This document shows positions 18,332-27,331 of a DNA stretch of 64,000 nt, in pieces. Made by a program: the position numbers and the translations under genes. Numbering within the stretch: position 1 is the first letter of the stretch; every line of letters starts with the position of its first letter. The notes under the pieces were generated by a model that worked only from the letters and a program-made list of their open reading frames with translations, ran no database searches and was not told where the DNA came from. Source of the stretch: Caulobacter segnis ATCC 21756 (GTDB taxonomy: Bacteria; Pseudomonadota; Alphaproteobacteria; Caulobacterales; Caulobacteraceae); NCBI RefSeq assembly GCF_000092285.1, contig NC_014100.1, positions 2,046,001 to 2,110,000 of the forward strand. The letters are read 5' to 3'.

Positions 18332-20134
18332 ATGAGCGCCGACCCTGTTTCCCCCCGCGCCCTTCGTTCGCGCGCGTGGTTTGATAATCCGGACAACATT
18401 GACATGACGGCGCTTTATCTGGAGCGCTATCTGAACTTTGGTCTGACGCTGGAGGAGCTGCAGTCGGGTCGCCCGATCATCGGCATCGCCCAGACGGGCT
18501 CGGACCTGTCGCCGTGCAACCGCCACCACCTGGTGCTGGCCGAGCGGGTGCGCGAGGGGATCCGCAGCGCGGGCGGTATCGTGCTGGAGTTCCCGGTCCA
18601 CCCGATCCAGGAGACGGGCAAGCGGCCGACGGCGGGGCTGGACCGCAACCTCTCGTACCTCGGCTTGGTGGAGCTGCTCTACGGCTATCCGCTGGACGGG
18701 GTGGTGCTGACCATCGGCTGCGACAAGACCACGCCCGCCTGCCTGATGGCGGCGGCGACGGTCAACATCCCGGCCATCGCGCTCTCGGTCGGTCCGATGC
18801 TGAACGGCTGGCACAAGGGCCAGCGCACGGGGTCTGGCACCATCGTCTGGAAGGCCCGCGAACTGCTGGCGGCCGGCGAGATCGACAACGCCGGCTTCAT
18901 CAAGCTGGTGGCCAGCTCGGCGCCCTCGACCGGCTATTGCAACACCATGGGCACGGCCACGACCATGAACTCGCTGACCGAGGCGCTGGGCATGTCGCTG
19001 CCCGGCTCGGCGGCGATCCCCGCGCCCTACCGCGACCGGCAGGAAAACGCCTACCGCACGGGTCTTCGCATCGTCGACATGGTGCATGAAGACCTCAAGC
19101 CCTCGGACGTGCTGACCCGCGAGGCGTTCCTCAACGCCATCGCCGTCAACTCGGCGATCGGCGGCTCGACCAACGCCCCGATCCACCTCAACGCCCTGGC
19201 CCGCCACGTGGGTGTCGAGCTGTCGATCGACGACTGGCAGGACAAGGGCGAGCACGTGCCGCTGCTGGTCAACCTGCAGCCGGCCGGGGAATATCTGGGC
19301 GAGGACTACTACCGCGCCGGCGGGGTTCCCGCTGTCTTCGGCCAGCTGATCGAGCAGGGCCTGATCCACGAGGACGTCAAATGCGTCTCGGGCCAGACCA
19401 TCGGCGAGCAGTATCGCGGCGTCCAGATCGAGGACGAGGACGTCATCCGTCCGTTCTCGCGGCCGCTGGTCGAGCGGGCGGGCTTCGTGGTCATGCGCGG
19501 CAATCTCTTCAACTCGGCGATCATGAAGACCAGCGTGATCTCCGAGGCCTTCCGCGAGCGCTACCTGTCCAACCCCGACGATCCGGACGCCTTCGAGGGC
19601 GTGGCGGTCGTGTTCGACGGGCCCGAGGACTATCACCACCGGATCGACGATCCGTCGGTGGGCATCACCGCCAACTCGATCCTGTTCATGCGCGGGGCCG
19701 GCCCCGTGGGCTATCCCGGCGCGGCCGAGGTGGTGAACATGCGCGCCCCCGACTACCTGATCAAGCAAGGCATCCACCAACTGCCCTGCATCGGCGATGG
19801 CCGCCAGTCGGGCACCTCGGGCTCGCCGTCAATCCTCAACGCCTCGCCCGAAGCGGCCGTGGGCGGGGGCCTGGCGCTGCTGAAGACCGGCGACAAGGTC
19901 CGCTTCGACCTGCGCAAGTCACGGGTCGACGTGCTGGTCCCGCCCAGCGAGATCGTCGAGCGGCGCAAGGCGCTGGAGGCCGCCGGCGGCTATCCCTATC
20001 CCGAAAGCCAGACCCCCTGGCAGGAGATCCAGCGCGCCGTCGTCGGACAGCTCGAAACCGGCGCCGTCCTCGAAAACGCCGTCAAATACCAGCGCATCGC
20101 CCAGACCAAGGGCCTGCCCAGGGATAACCACTAA
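18332..20134 (+). CDS. Sugar-acid dehydratase (IlvD/Edd family, XylD/arabonate dehydratase type)
   Basis: Removes water from an aldonate to give the 2-keto-3-deoxy acid. The 600-residue product belongs to the IlvD/Edd Fe-S dehydratases. Candidate cluster cysteines are in [12 protein letters not shown] and [13 protein letters not shown], and other conserved blocks are [28 protein letters not shown] and [15 protein letters not shown]. Overall it resembles Caulobacter XylD and L-arabonate dehydratases. The start at [19 protein letters not shown] has an AAGGA site; upstream in-frame codons run through the operator region and are unlikely to be translated. It is divergent from the dehydrogenase/AraD1 operon. 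Confidence 0.88.
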   Translation: MSADPVSPRALRSRAWFDNPDNIDMTALYLERYLNFGLTLEELQSGRPIIGIAQTGSDLSPCNRHHLVLAERVREGIRSAGGIVLEFPVHPIQETGKRPTAGLDRNLSYLGLVELLYGYPLDGVVLTIGCDKTTPACLMAAATVNIPAIALSVGPMLNGWHKGQRTGSGTIVWKARELLAAGEIDNAGFIKLVASSAPSTGYCNTMGTATTMNSLTEALGMSLPGSAAIPAPYRDRQENAYRTGLRIVDMVHEDLKPSDVLTREAFLNAIAVNSAIGGSTNAPIHLNALARHVGVELSIDDWQDKGEHVPLLVNLQPAGEYLGEDYYRAGGVPAVFGQLIEQGLIHEDVKCVSGQTIGEQYRGVQIEDEDVIRPFSRPLVERAGFVVMRGNLFNSAIMKTSVISEAFRERYLSNPDDPDAFEGVAVVFDGPEDYHHRIDDPSVGITANSILFMRGAGPVGYPGAAEVVNMRAPDYLIKQGIHQLPCIGDGRQSGTSGSPSILNASPEAAVGGGLALLKTGDKVRFDLRKSRVDVLVPPSEIVERRKALEAAGGYPYPESQTPWQEIQRAVVGQLETGAVLENAVKYQRIAQTKGLPRDNH

Positions 20135-20142
20135 CCGCATTC

Positions 20143-20175
20143 GCCGCCGGCTCCTCCCAGGGGCCGGCGGCTTTT
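20143..20175 (+). terminator. Intrinsic terminator after the dehydratase
   Basis: 13-bp stem (20143-20155 with 20159-20171, one G-U pair), 3-nt loop, then TTTT. It separates the dehydratase from the arabinofuranosidase gene. Confidence 0.8.
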
Positions 20176-20209
20176 ACATGCGCGTAGAGCTTCGCGGTTC
20201 GGAACGTTA

Positions 20210-20220
20210 TTGTACGACAA
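20210..20220. promoter_or_regulatory. Operator copy 3 (TTGTACGACAA)
   Basis: Third copy of the TNGTNNGACAA palindrome, 78-88 bp upstream of the arabinofuranosidase start and flanked by TTA and AATAA. It suggests the enzyme is co-regulated with the sugar-acid operons. Confidence 0.5.
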
Positions 20221-20297
20221 AATAACCGCTGCTATGCACGCGGTTAGAACAAGGCGGAGCCCTGAAGCATCCGCGCGTAAATGGAGAGGGACAGTAG

Positions 20298-21854
20298 ATG
20301 GCGATGGCCAAGACGTTTCTAGGCGCAGCGGTTGCGCTGCTGGCGATGGCGGCGAGCGCGCAAGCCGGCGAGATTTCCGCGACGGCCACGCTCAAGGCCG
20401 ACAAGCCTGGCGCGCCGATCTCGCGCTACATCTACGGCCAGTTCTCCGAACACCTGGGCGCGGGCATCTATGACGGGGTGTGGGTTGGTCCCGACTCTAA
20501 GATCCCCAATGTTCGGGGCATCCGCAGCGACGTCGTCGCGGCGCTGAAAGACATCAAGACCCCGGTGATCCGCTGGCCGGGCGGCTGCTTCGCCGACGAA
20601 TATCGTTGGCGCGACGGCATCGGCCCGCGCGACAAGCGCCCGTCGCGCAAGAACAATTGGTGGGGCGGCTCGCCCGAAACCAACGCCTTCGGCACGCACG
20701 AATTCATGGACTTCGCCGAACAGGTCGGCGCTGACCCGTATGTCTCGATCAACGTCGGCTCTTCCAATCCGACCGAGATGCGCGAGTGGATCGAGTACAT
20801 GATCTCGCCCGGCGACGACACCCTGGCTCAGGAGCGTCGTGCGAACGGGCGCGACAAGCCCTTCAATCTGCCCTTCGTCGGCATCGGTAACGAGAGTTGG
20901 GGCTGCGGCGGTGAAATGACCGCCGAGTACTACGCCAACGAATATCGCCGTTTCTCGGCGTTCTTCCACAAGAACGACGACAACAAGGCCGTGCGCATCG
21001 CTTCGGGCGCCAACTCGTTCGACGTGAACTGGACCGACGTGGTCACGAAGAACGCCGGCAAGTACATGGACGCCATCTCGCTGCACTACTACACCATCCC
21101 GACGGGCAAATGGTCCAAGAAGGGCGCGGCGACCGGCTTCGACAAGGCCGCCTGGGGACAGACCTTCGCTCAGACCCTGCGGATGGATGACCTGCTCAAG
21201 CAGCATATCGCCGCGATGGACAAGAACGATCCCAGCAAGCGGATCGGCCTTTATGTCGACGAGTGGGGGACCTGGTACGATGTCGAGCCGGGCACCAATC
21301 CGGGCCATCTCTACCAGCTGAACACCCTGCGCGACGGCGTTCTGGCGGCGGCGAACTTCAACATCTTCCACCGCTATACCGACCGGGTGAAGATGACGAA
21401 CATCGCCCAGACCATCAACGTGCTGCAGGCGATGATCCTGACCCAGGGCGACAAGATTGTCCTGACGCCGACCTACTACGCCTACAAGATGTACGTGCCG
21501 TTCCAGGATTCGACGGCGATCCCCCTGGACGTCGACGCGCCCGAGATCGACGTGGCCGGAACCAAGATCCCGGCCTTCAACGCCTCGGCCGCCAAAGGCA
21601 AGGACGGCAAGACCTATGTGGCCGTCGCCAACATGTCGCCGGACGATGGCGTGAAGCTGTCGGTGGCGCTGGGCGACCTGAAGGCCAAATCGGTGTCGGG
21701 CCAGGTGCTGACCGCCGACAAGATGGACGCGATGAACGCCTTTGGCGTCAAGCCGACCGTCGCGCCGGCGCCGTTCAAGGGCGGCAAGATCGCCGGCGAC
21801 AAGCTGACGCTGGATATTCCGGCGAAGTCCGTGGTGGTGGTCGCGCTCGACTAG
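20298..21854 (+). CDS. Secreted GH51 alpha-L-arabinofuranosidase
   Basis: Releases terminal L-arabinofuranose from arabinan or arabinoxylan side chains. The 518-residue protein has a signal peptide (about residues 1-23, LGAAVALLAMAASAQA), so hydrolysis is in the periplasm or outside. GH51 marks: ISRYIYGQFSEHLG, VIRWPGGCFADEY, the acid/base Glu at residue 199 in GIGNESWGCGG and the nucleophile Glu at 322 in YVDEWGTWY. A C-terminal beta-sandwich follows. The start could also be the second Met two codons later. It is preceded by operator copy 3 and followed by the GH95 gene. Confidence 0.93.
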   Translation: MAMAKTFLGAAVALLAMAASAQAGEISATATLKADKPGAPISRYIYGQFSEHLGAGIYDGVWVGPDSKIPNVRGIRSDVVAALKDIKTPVIRWPGGCFADEYRWRDGIGPRDKRPSRKNNWWGGSPETNAFGTHEFMDFAEQVGADPYVSINVGSSNPTEMREWIEYMISPGDDTLAQERRANGRDKPFNLPFVGIGNESWGCGGEMTAEYYANEYRRFSAFFHKNDDNKAVRIASGANSFDVNWTDVVTKNAGKYMDAISLHYYTIPTGKWSKKGAATGFDKAAWGQTFAQTLRMDDLLKQHIAAMDKNDPSKRIGLYVDEWGTWYDVEPGTNPGHLYQLNTLRDGVLAAANFNIFHRYTDRVKMTNIAQTINVLQAMILTQGDKIVLTPTYYAYKMYVPFQDSTAIPLDVDAPEIDVAGTKIPAFNASAAKGKDGKTYVAVANMSPDDGVKLSVALGDLKAKSVSGQVLTADKMDAMNAFGVKPTVAPAPFKGGKIAGDKLTLDIPAKSVVVVALD

Positions 21855-21936
21855 GCCGCCTCCTTCATCGAAGTCGGGCGTGATCTTCGCCTAGGATCAC
21901 GTCCGGCGCCGCGCCATTAGGCTGCACGAGGCCGCC

Positions 21937-24282
21937 ATGACCCTGACCCGTCGGTCCACGCTCGCCGGTCTCGGCGCGGCCTCCGCGGCCACGGCCGCGC
22001 ATGCCGGCGGGGCGACGCCAAAGGCTTCGCCCTTGCGCCTGTGGTATCGCCAGCCCGCCAAGACGTGGGTCGAGGCGCTGCCGGTGGGCACGGGCAGGCT
22101 GGGCGCCATGGTGTTCGGCGGCGTCGACGTCGAGCGGCTGCAGTTGAACGAGGACACGCTTTGGGCCGGCGGGCCCTACGAGCCGATCAATCCGGAGGCC
22201 GGCGCGGCTTTGCCGGAAATCCGCCGGCTGATCGACACGGGCGACTACGCCAAGGCCGCCCAACTGGCCGAGACCAAGTTTGTCGGCGTTCCCAAGCAGC
22301 AGATGTCGTACCAGACGATCGGCGATCTGAAGCTCGACTTTCCGGGGCTGGCCGAACCGGCCAGCTATGTTCGAGAGCTGAACCTCGACGGCGCGATCGC
22401 CACGACGCGCTTCAAGGCCGGAGGCGTGGACCATGTTCGCGAGGTGATCGCTAGCGCGCCCGACGGCGTGATCGCGGTGCGTCTGACGGCCAGCCGTCGC
22501 GGCGCGATCAGCGTGGATCTGGGTTTTGCCTCGCCGCTGAAGTCAGCGCCGGCCGCGCGCGTGGAGGGGCGTAGCCTGGTGCTGGCTGGCGCCAACGACA
22601 GTCAACAAGGCATCCCCGCCAAGCTGCGGTTCGAATGCCGCGTCGATGTCCGCGCCAAGGGCGGGCGCGTGAGCGGGCAGGGCGAGACCCTGTCGATCCG
22701 CGACGCCGACGAGGTGATCCTGCTGATCGCCGCGGCGACCAGCTACCGTCGCTATAACGACGTCTCCGGCGATCCGACGGCGTTAAACAAGGCCACGCTG
22801 GCCAGGCTGTCGAACAAGCCGTGGGCCAAGATTCTCGCCGGCCACCAGGCCGACCACCACGCCTTGTTCCGGCGCGTCGAGGTCGATTTCGGCCGCACGC
22901 GCGCCGAGCTCTCGCCGACCGACGAGCGGATCAAGGCCTCGCCGATGACCGACGATCCGTCACTGGCGGCGCTCTACTATCAGTACGGGCGCTACTTGCT
23001 GATCGCGTGCTCGCGGCCGGGAACCCAGCCCGCCAACCTGCAGGGCGTCTGGAACGACAAGCCCTCGGCGCCGTGGGGCGGCAAGTACACGATCAACATC
23101 AACACCGAGATGAACTACTGGCCGGCCGAGCCGACCAGCCTGCCCGAACTGGTCGAGCCGCTGATCGCGCTGGTGAGGGATCTCTCGGAGACCGGCGCGC
23201 GCACCGCCAAGGCGATGTACGGCGCGCGCGGCTGGGTGGCGCACCACAACACCGATCTATGGCGCGCGACCGCGCCAGTGGACGGCGCGCCGTGGGGCGT
23301 TTGGCCCACCGGCGGCGCCTGGCTCTGCAAGCACCTGTGGGACCACTACGACTACGGACGCGATCGCGCCTATCTGGCGCGGGTCTATCCGCTGATGAAA
23401 GGCTCGGCGCGGTTCTTCCTCGACACCCTGGTGGTCGATCCGAAGTTTGGCGTGCTGGTCACCAATCCTTCGCTGTCGCCCGAGAACGACCACGGCCACG
23501 GCGCCTCGATCGTCGCGGGCCCGACCATGGACCAGGCGATCATCCGCGATCTGTTCGACAACTGCCTGAAGGCCGAGGCGGTGCTGGGCGCCGATCAGAC
23601 CTTCGTCGCTGAGCTCAAGACGGCGCGCGACAAGCTGGCGCCCTACAAGGTCGGTAAGGACGGCCAACTGCAGGAGTGGCAGGAGGACTGGGACGCCGAC
23701 GCGCCCGATATCCACCACCGCCACGTCTCGCACCTCTATGGCCTGTTCCCATCGGACCAGATCGCGATCGACACGACGCCGAAGCTGGCGGCGGCGGCGA
23801 GACAGACCCTGGTCACGCGCGGCGATCTCTCCACCGGCTGGGCCATCGCCTGGCGGCTGAATCTCTGGGCGCGGCTGGGCGAGGGCGATCACGCCCACGG
23901 GATCCTGCGGCTGCTGCTAGGGCCCGAGCGAACCTATCCGAACATGTTCGACGCCCATCCGCCGTTCCAGATCGACGGAAACTTCGGCGGCGCCTCGGGC
24001 ATGACCGAGATGATCCTGCAGAGCCGCAACGACCGGATCTACCTGTTGCCTGCTCTGCCGTCGGCCTGGCCCACGGGTCACATCAAGGGCTTGCGCGCGC
24101 GGGGCGCGGTTGGCGTCGACGTCCGCTGGACGGGCGGAAAGCTGGCGGAGGCGGTGCTGAGGGCCAAGGTCGATGGCCGTCACGTCGTGGTGCTGGGCGG
24201 CTCCAGCCTGACCGTGGAGCTTCGTAGAGGCCAGAGCGCTCGTCTTGTCCTGCGCGACGGAGCGTTGGCCCGCGCGGCTTAA
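21937..24282 (+). CDS. Exported GH95 alpha-L-fucosidase or alpha-L-galactosidase
   Basis: A 781-residue glycoside hydrolase of family 95, which removes alpha-1,2-linked L-fucose or L-galactose, for example from xyloglucan or rhamnogalacturonan II side chains. The N-terminus LTRRSTLAGLGAASAATAAHA is a twin-arginine signal. Catalytic landmarks are the general-acid Glu at 516 (NPSLSPEN), the Asn/Glu motif NTEMNYWPAEP near 389-399 and the Asp at 680 (PFQIDGNFGG). It lies 82 bp after the arabinofuranosidase and may be in the same transcript. The choice between fucose and L-galactose is not decided. Confidence 0.9.
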   Translation: MTLTRRSTLAGLGAASAATAAHAGGATPKASPLRLWYRQPAKTWVEALPVGTGRLGAMVFGGVDVERLQLNEDTLWAGGPYEPINPEAGAALPEIRRLIDTGDYAKAAQLAETKFVGVPKQQMSYQTIGDLKLDFPGLAEPASYVRELNLDGAIATTRFKAGGVDHVREVIASAPDGVIAVRLTASRRGAISVDLGFASPLKSAPAARVEGRSLVLAGANDSQQGIPAKLRFECRVDVRAKGGRVSGQGETLSIRDADEVILLIAAATSYRRYNDVSGDPTALNKATLARLSNKPWAKILAGHQADHHALFRRVEVDFGRTRAELSPTDERIKASPMTDDPSLAALYYQYGRYLLIACSRPGTQPANLQGVWNDKPSAPWGGKYTININTEMNYWPAEPTSLPELVEPLIALVRDLSETGARTAKAMYGARGWVAHHNTDLWRATAPVDGAPWGVWPTGGAWLCKHLWDHYDYGRDRAYLARVYPLMKGSARFFLDTLVVDPKFGVLVTNPSLSPENDHGHGASIVAGPTMDQAIIRDLFDNCLKAEAVLGADQTFVAELKTARDKLAPYKVGKDGQLQEWQEDWDADAPDIHHRHVSHLYGLFPSDQIAIDTTPKLAAAARQTLVTRGDLSTGWAIAWRLNLWARLGEGDHAHGILRLLLGPERTYPNMFDAHPPFQIDGNFGGASGMTEMILQSRNDRIYLLPALPSAWPTGHIKGLRARGAVGVDVRWTGGKLAEAVLRAKVDGRHVVVLGGSSLTVELRRGQSARLVLRDGALARAA

Positions 24283-24330
24283 CGTCCGCATGGATGGCGC
24301 GGCGGCCGACTTTTGGCTAAGACCCGCGCC

Positions 24331-25971
24331 ATGCTGCGTATTTCGGAACTGAAGCTGCCGCTCGGCCATCCGCCAGAGGCCATGGCGCCCGCCATCGTCG
24401 CTCGCCTGGGGATCGAGGCCGACGACCTGGTGAGCTTCGAGGTCGCCCGCCGCGCCCATGACGCGCGCCGCAAGTCCGCGATCTTGATGGTCTATTCCGT
24501 CGATGTCGTTCTGCGCGACGAGGCGTCCGTTCTGCGCCGCTTCGAGGGCGACCATCAGGTCCGCGTCACGCCAGACACCGACTATCGCTTCGTGGCCAAG
24601 GCGCCGGCGGGTTTCGAGGGGCCGCGGCCGGTGGTCATCGGCGCGGGGCCTTGCGGCCTGTTCGCGGGCCTTATCCTGGCGCAGATGGGCTTGAAGCCCA
24701 TCATCGTGGATCGCGGCAAGGTGGTGCGCGAGCGCACCAAGGACACCTGGGGGCTGTGGCGGCGGGGCGAGCTCAATCCGGAGTCCAATGTCCAGTTCGG
24801 CGAAGGCGGGGCGGGGACCTTTTCGGACGGCAAGCTCTACAGCCAGATCAAGGACCCGCGCTTCCTTGGTCGCAAGGTGCTGGAGGAATTCGTCAAGGCC
24901 GGCGCGCCGGAAGAGATCCTGACCGAGGCCCATCCGCACATCGGCACCTTCCGTCTCGTCCACATGGTCGAGAACATGCGGGCGCTGATCGAGAGCTTGG
25001 GCGGCGAGTACCGCTGGCAGCATAAGGTCGAGGACTTCGACATTGAGGTCGGCGCCGACGGCTCCCGCCGGCTGAAGGGGCTTCATATCGCCGGCGGCGA
25101 TTACCTGCCGGCCCGCCATGTCGTGATGGCCTTGGGCCACAGCGCGCGCGACACCTTCCAGGTGCTGTACGATCGTGGCGTCCACATCGAGGCCAAGCCG
25201 TTCTCGATCGGGGTGCGGATCGAGCATCCTCAGTCCTGGATGGACAGGGCGCGCTTTGGCGACTGCGCCGGCCATCCCGACCTGGGCGCGGCCGATTATA
25301 GCCTGTCGCACCACTGCAAGAACGGCCGGACCGTCTACAGTTTCTGCATGTGCCCCGGCGGCACGGTGGTCGCGGCGACCTCGGAGGCGGGGCGCGTCGT
25401 CACCAACGGCATGAGCCAGTATTCGCGCAACGAGCGGAACGCCAACTCCGGTTTCGTCGTCGACATCAATCCCGAGCAGGATTATCCGGGTCACCCGCTG
25501 GCCGGTGTCGCGTTCCAGCGCAAGTGGGAGAGCCTGGCCTTCGAGGCGGGCGGCGGGACCTACCAGGCGCCGGGACAGCTGGTCGGCGACTTCCTGGCCG
25601 GTCGCCCTTCGACCGAGTTCGGCGCGGTCGTCCCGTCCTACAAGCCGGGCGTGCACCTGACCGATCTGGCCAAGTGCCTGCCGCCGTTCGCGATCGAAGC
25701 CATGCGCGAAGCGCTGCCGGTCTTTGGCCGCCAAATCCCGGGCTACGACCATCCGGACGTGGTGCTGACCGGCGTCGAGACCCGGACGTCCTCGCCCGTG
25801 CGGATCACGCGGAGCAAGGACTTCCAGAGCCTGAACACCGCCGGCCTTTTTCCGGCCGGTGAGGGCGCGGGCTATGCCGGCGGCATCCTTTCGGCCGCCG
25901 TCGACGGCATCAAGGTCGCCGAGGCCGTGGCCGCTCAGTATATGGCCGAGGGGCTGATCAAGGCCGCCTAG
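24331..25971 (+). CDS. FAD-dependent oxidoreductase (COG2509-like)
   Basis: A 546-residue flavoprotein of the widespread uncharacterised COG2509 type. After a ~90-residue N-terminal alpha/beta domain comes the FAD motif VVIGAGPCGLFAGLILAQMG. ESNVQFGEGGAGTFSDGKL and the C-terminal FAD segment GLFPAGEGAGYAGGILSAAVDG follow. The frame also allows a TTG start six codons upstream (24313); I prefer the ATG at MLRISELKLPLG, a typical family beginning. Substrate unknown. It converges on the old yellow enzyme gene across a large inverted repeat. Confidence 0.8.
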   Translation: MLRISELKLPLGHPPEAMAPAIVARLGIEADDLVSFEVARRAHDARRKSAILMVYSVDVVLRDEASVLRRFEGDHQVRVTPDTDYRFVAKAPAGFEGPRPVVIGAGPCGLFAGLILAQMGLKPIIVDRGKVVRERTKDTWGLWRRGELNPESNVQFGEGGAGTFSDGKLYSQIKDPRFLGRKVLEEFVKAGAPEEILTEAHPHIGTFRLVHMVENMRALIESLGGEYRWQHKVEDFDIEVGADGSRRLKGLHIAGGDYLPARHVVMALGHSARDTFQVLYDRGVHIEAKPFSIGVRIEHPQSWMDRARFGDCAGHPDLGAADYSLSHHCKNGRTVYSFCMCPGGTVVAATSEAGRVVTNGMSQYSRNERNANSGFVVDINPEQDYPGHPLAGVAFQRKWESLAFEAGGGTYQAPGQLVGDFLAGRPSTEFGAVVPSYKPGVHLTDLAKCLPPFAIEAMREALPVFGRQIPGYDHPDVVLTGVETRTSSPVRITRSKDFQSLNTAGLFPAGEGAGYAGGILSAAVDGIKVAEAVAAQYMAEGLIKAA

Positions 25972-25987
25972 GACCTGCCGCAAAACC

Positions 25988-26103
25988 CTTGTCATCCCGG
26001 CCGCAGCGCGCAGCGCGGAGAGCCGGGACCCAGGGGCGGCGCGCACAGCGCTCCTTCACCCCTGGGTCCCGGATAGCCTCTGCGAGGCTTCCGGGATGAC
26101 AAG
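25988..26103. repeat. Nested inverted-repeat element (REP/palindromic type)
   Basis: A 116-bp element between converging genes. Outer arms CTTGTCATCCCGG (25988-26000) and its complement (26091-26103) enclose inner arms CCGGGACCCAGGGG (26023-26036) and complement (26059-26072). Both pairs are perfect. The GTCATCCCGG...CCGGGATGAC type is a dispersed palindrome I recall as common in Caulobacter and other alphaproteobacteria. It can fold into a long cruciform or RNA hairpin and may end transcription from both sides. Confidence 0.8.
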
Positions 26104-26122
26104 AGTTTGTGCTTGGAAAGGC

Positions 26123-27199
26123 TTACGCCGGCTCGCGGACCTGGGCCAGCGTCGGGTAGTCCGTATAGCCGCGCGGACCGTTCTCGAAGCCGTAGAAGGT
26201 GGCCGGGTCGGGCGTGTTCAGCGCCGCGCCCGCCTTCAGGCGCTCCACCAGGTCCGGGTTGGCGATGTAGGCCTTGCCGAAGGCGATCGCGTCGGCCTTG
26301 CCGGCCTCGATCGCGGCGTTGGCGCTGGCCAGGTCGAACTTCTCGTTGGCGATGTAGACGCCGCCGAAGGCCTTCTTCAGGTCGGGACCCAGGCTATCGG
26401 CCGCTTCGTACTCGCGCGCCGAGACGAAGCCGATCTTGCGCTCACCCAGGGCCTTGGCGACATGGCCGAAGGTGGCGGCGAGATTGCTGTCGCCCATCGA
26501 GTGGCTGTCCGCGCGCGGCGCCAGGTGCACGCCCACGCGGTCGGCGCCCCAGACGGAGATCGCCGCGTCGGCGGCTTCCAGCAGCAGGCGGGCGCGGTTT
26601 TCGATCGAGCCGCCGTACTGGTCGGTGCGTTGGTTGCTGCCGTCTTGCAGGAATTGGTCGAGCAGATAGCCGTTGGCGCCGTGCAGCTGCACGCCGTCGA
26701 AACCGGCGGCCTGGGCGTTCTCGGCGCCCTGGCGGAAAGCCTCGACCACGCCGGCGACTTCCTCGGTCGAGAGGGCGCGTGGTGTCGGGTAGTCGCGTTG
26801 CGGACGCAACAGGCTGACATGGCCCTTGGCGGCGATGGCGCTGGGCGCGATCGGCAGCTCGCCGTTCAGCAGCTCAGGGTCGGAGATGCGGCCGACGTGC
26901 CAGATCTGCATGAAGATGCGGCCGCCCTTGTCGTGCACGGCCTTGGTCACCTGCTTCCAGCCTTCGGTCTGCTCCTTGGACCAGATGCCGGGGACGCCGG
27001 CGTAGCCGACGCCTTGCGGCGCGACCGGCACGCCTTCCGTGATCAACAGACCGGCCGAAGCGCGCTGGCCGTAGTACTCGGCCATCAGGGCGTTGGGGAT
27101 GTGGGTCGGACCGGCGCGCAGCCGGGTCAGCGGCGCCATGACGACGCGATTGGGCAGATTGAGATCGCCGACGCGCAGCGGGTCGAACAGGTTAGGCAT
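26123..27199 (-). CDS. Old yellow enzyme family ene-reductase
   Basis: A 358-residue FMN-dependent NAD(P)H ene-reductase of the NemA/OYE family, which reduces activated C=C bonds, nitrate esters or quinones and helps detoxify electrophiles. Signatures: NRVVMAPLTRLRA, FMQIWHVGR, GFDGVQLHGANGYLLDQFLQDGSNQRTD and the phosphate-binding region ADAIAFGKAYIANPDL. The His/Asn pair (HGAN) that binds substrate is intact. The start MPNLFDPLRVGDL follows a CAAGGGACA site; codons further upstream in frame are not family-like. A 16-bp palindrome lies 92 bp upstream. Confidence 0.93.
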   Translation of the reverse strand: MPNLFDPLRVGDLNLPNRVVMAPLTRLRAGPTHIPNALMAEYYGQRASAGLLITEGVPVAPQGVGYAGVPGIWSKEQTEGWKQVTKAVHDKGGRIFMQIWHVGRISDPELLNGELPIAPSAIAAKGHVSLLRPQRDYPTPRALSTEEVAGVVEAFRQGAENAQAAGFDGVQLHGANGYLLDQFLQDGSNQRTDQYGGSIENRARLLLEAADAAISVWGADRVGVHLAPRADSHSMGDSNLAATFGHVAKALGERKIGFVSAREYEAADSLGPDLKKAFGGVYIANEKFDLASANAAIEAGKADAIAFGKAYIANPDLVERLKAGAALNTPDPATFYGFENGPRGYTDYPTLAQVREPA

Positions 27200-27290
27200 G
27201 CGAGACTGTCCCTTGGAGTAGGGGCGCCGACCCTCCGTCGGCGTCAGCCTGCTATCTGGCCCCGCTTGCGCCGATCGCAACCGCAACAGG

Positions 27291-27306
27291 TTCAGATTTA
27301 TCTGAA
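27291..27306. promoter_or_regulatory. 16-bp palindrome upstream of the old yellow enzyme gene
   Basis: TTCAGATTTATCTGAA is a perfect palindrome with 7-bp arms. Two further half-sites follow: ATCTGAA at 27322-27328 and ATCTAAA at 27330-27336. It is a candidate operator for a TetR-, MarR- or LysR-type regulator of the ene-reductase gene. Confidence 0.5.
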
Positions 27307-27331
27307 AGCGCCCAGGTCAAAATCTGAAAAT

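Noticed and set aside
23917..26046. 709-residue open frame on the minus strand
   Set aside because: Antisense to the GH95 and FAD-oxidoreductase genes, both of which have clear family motifs; composition is that of a GC-rich shadow.
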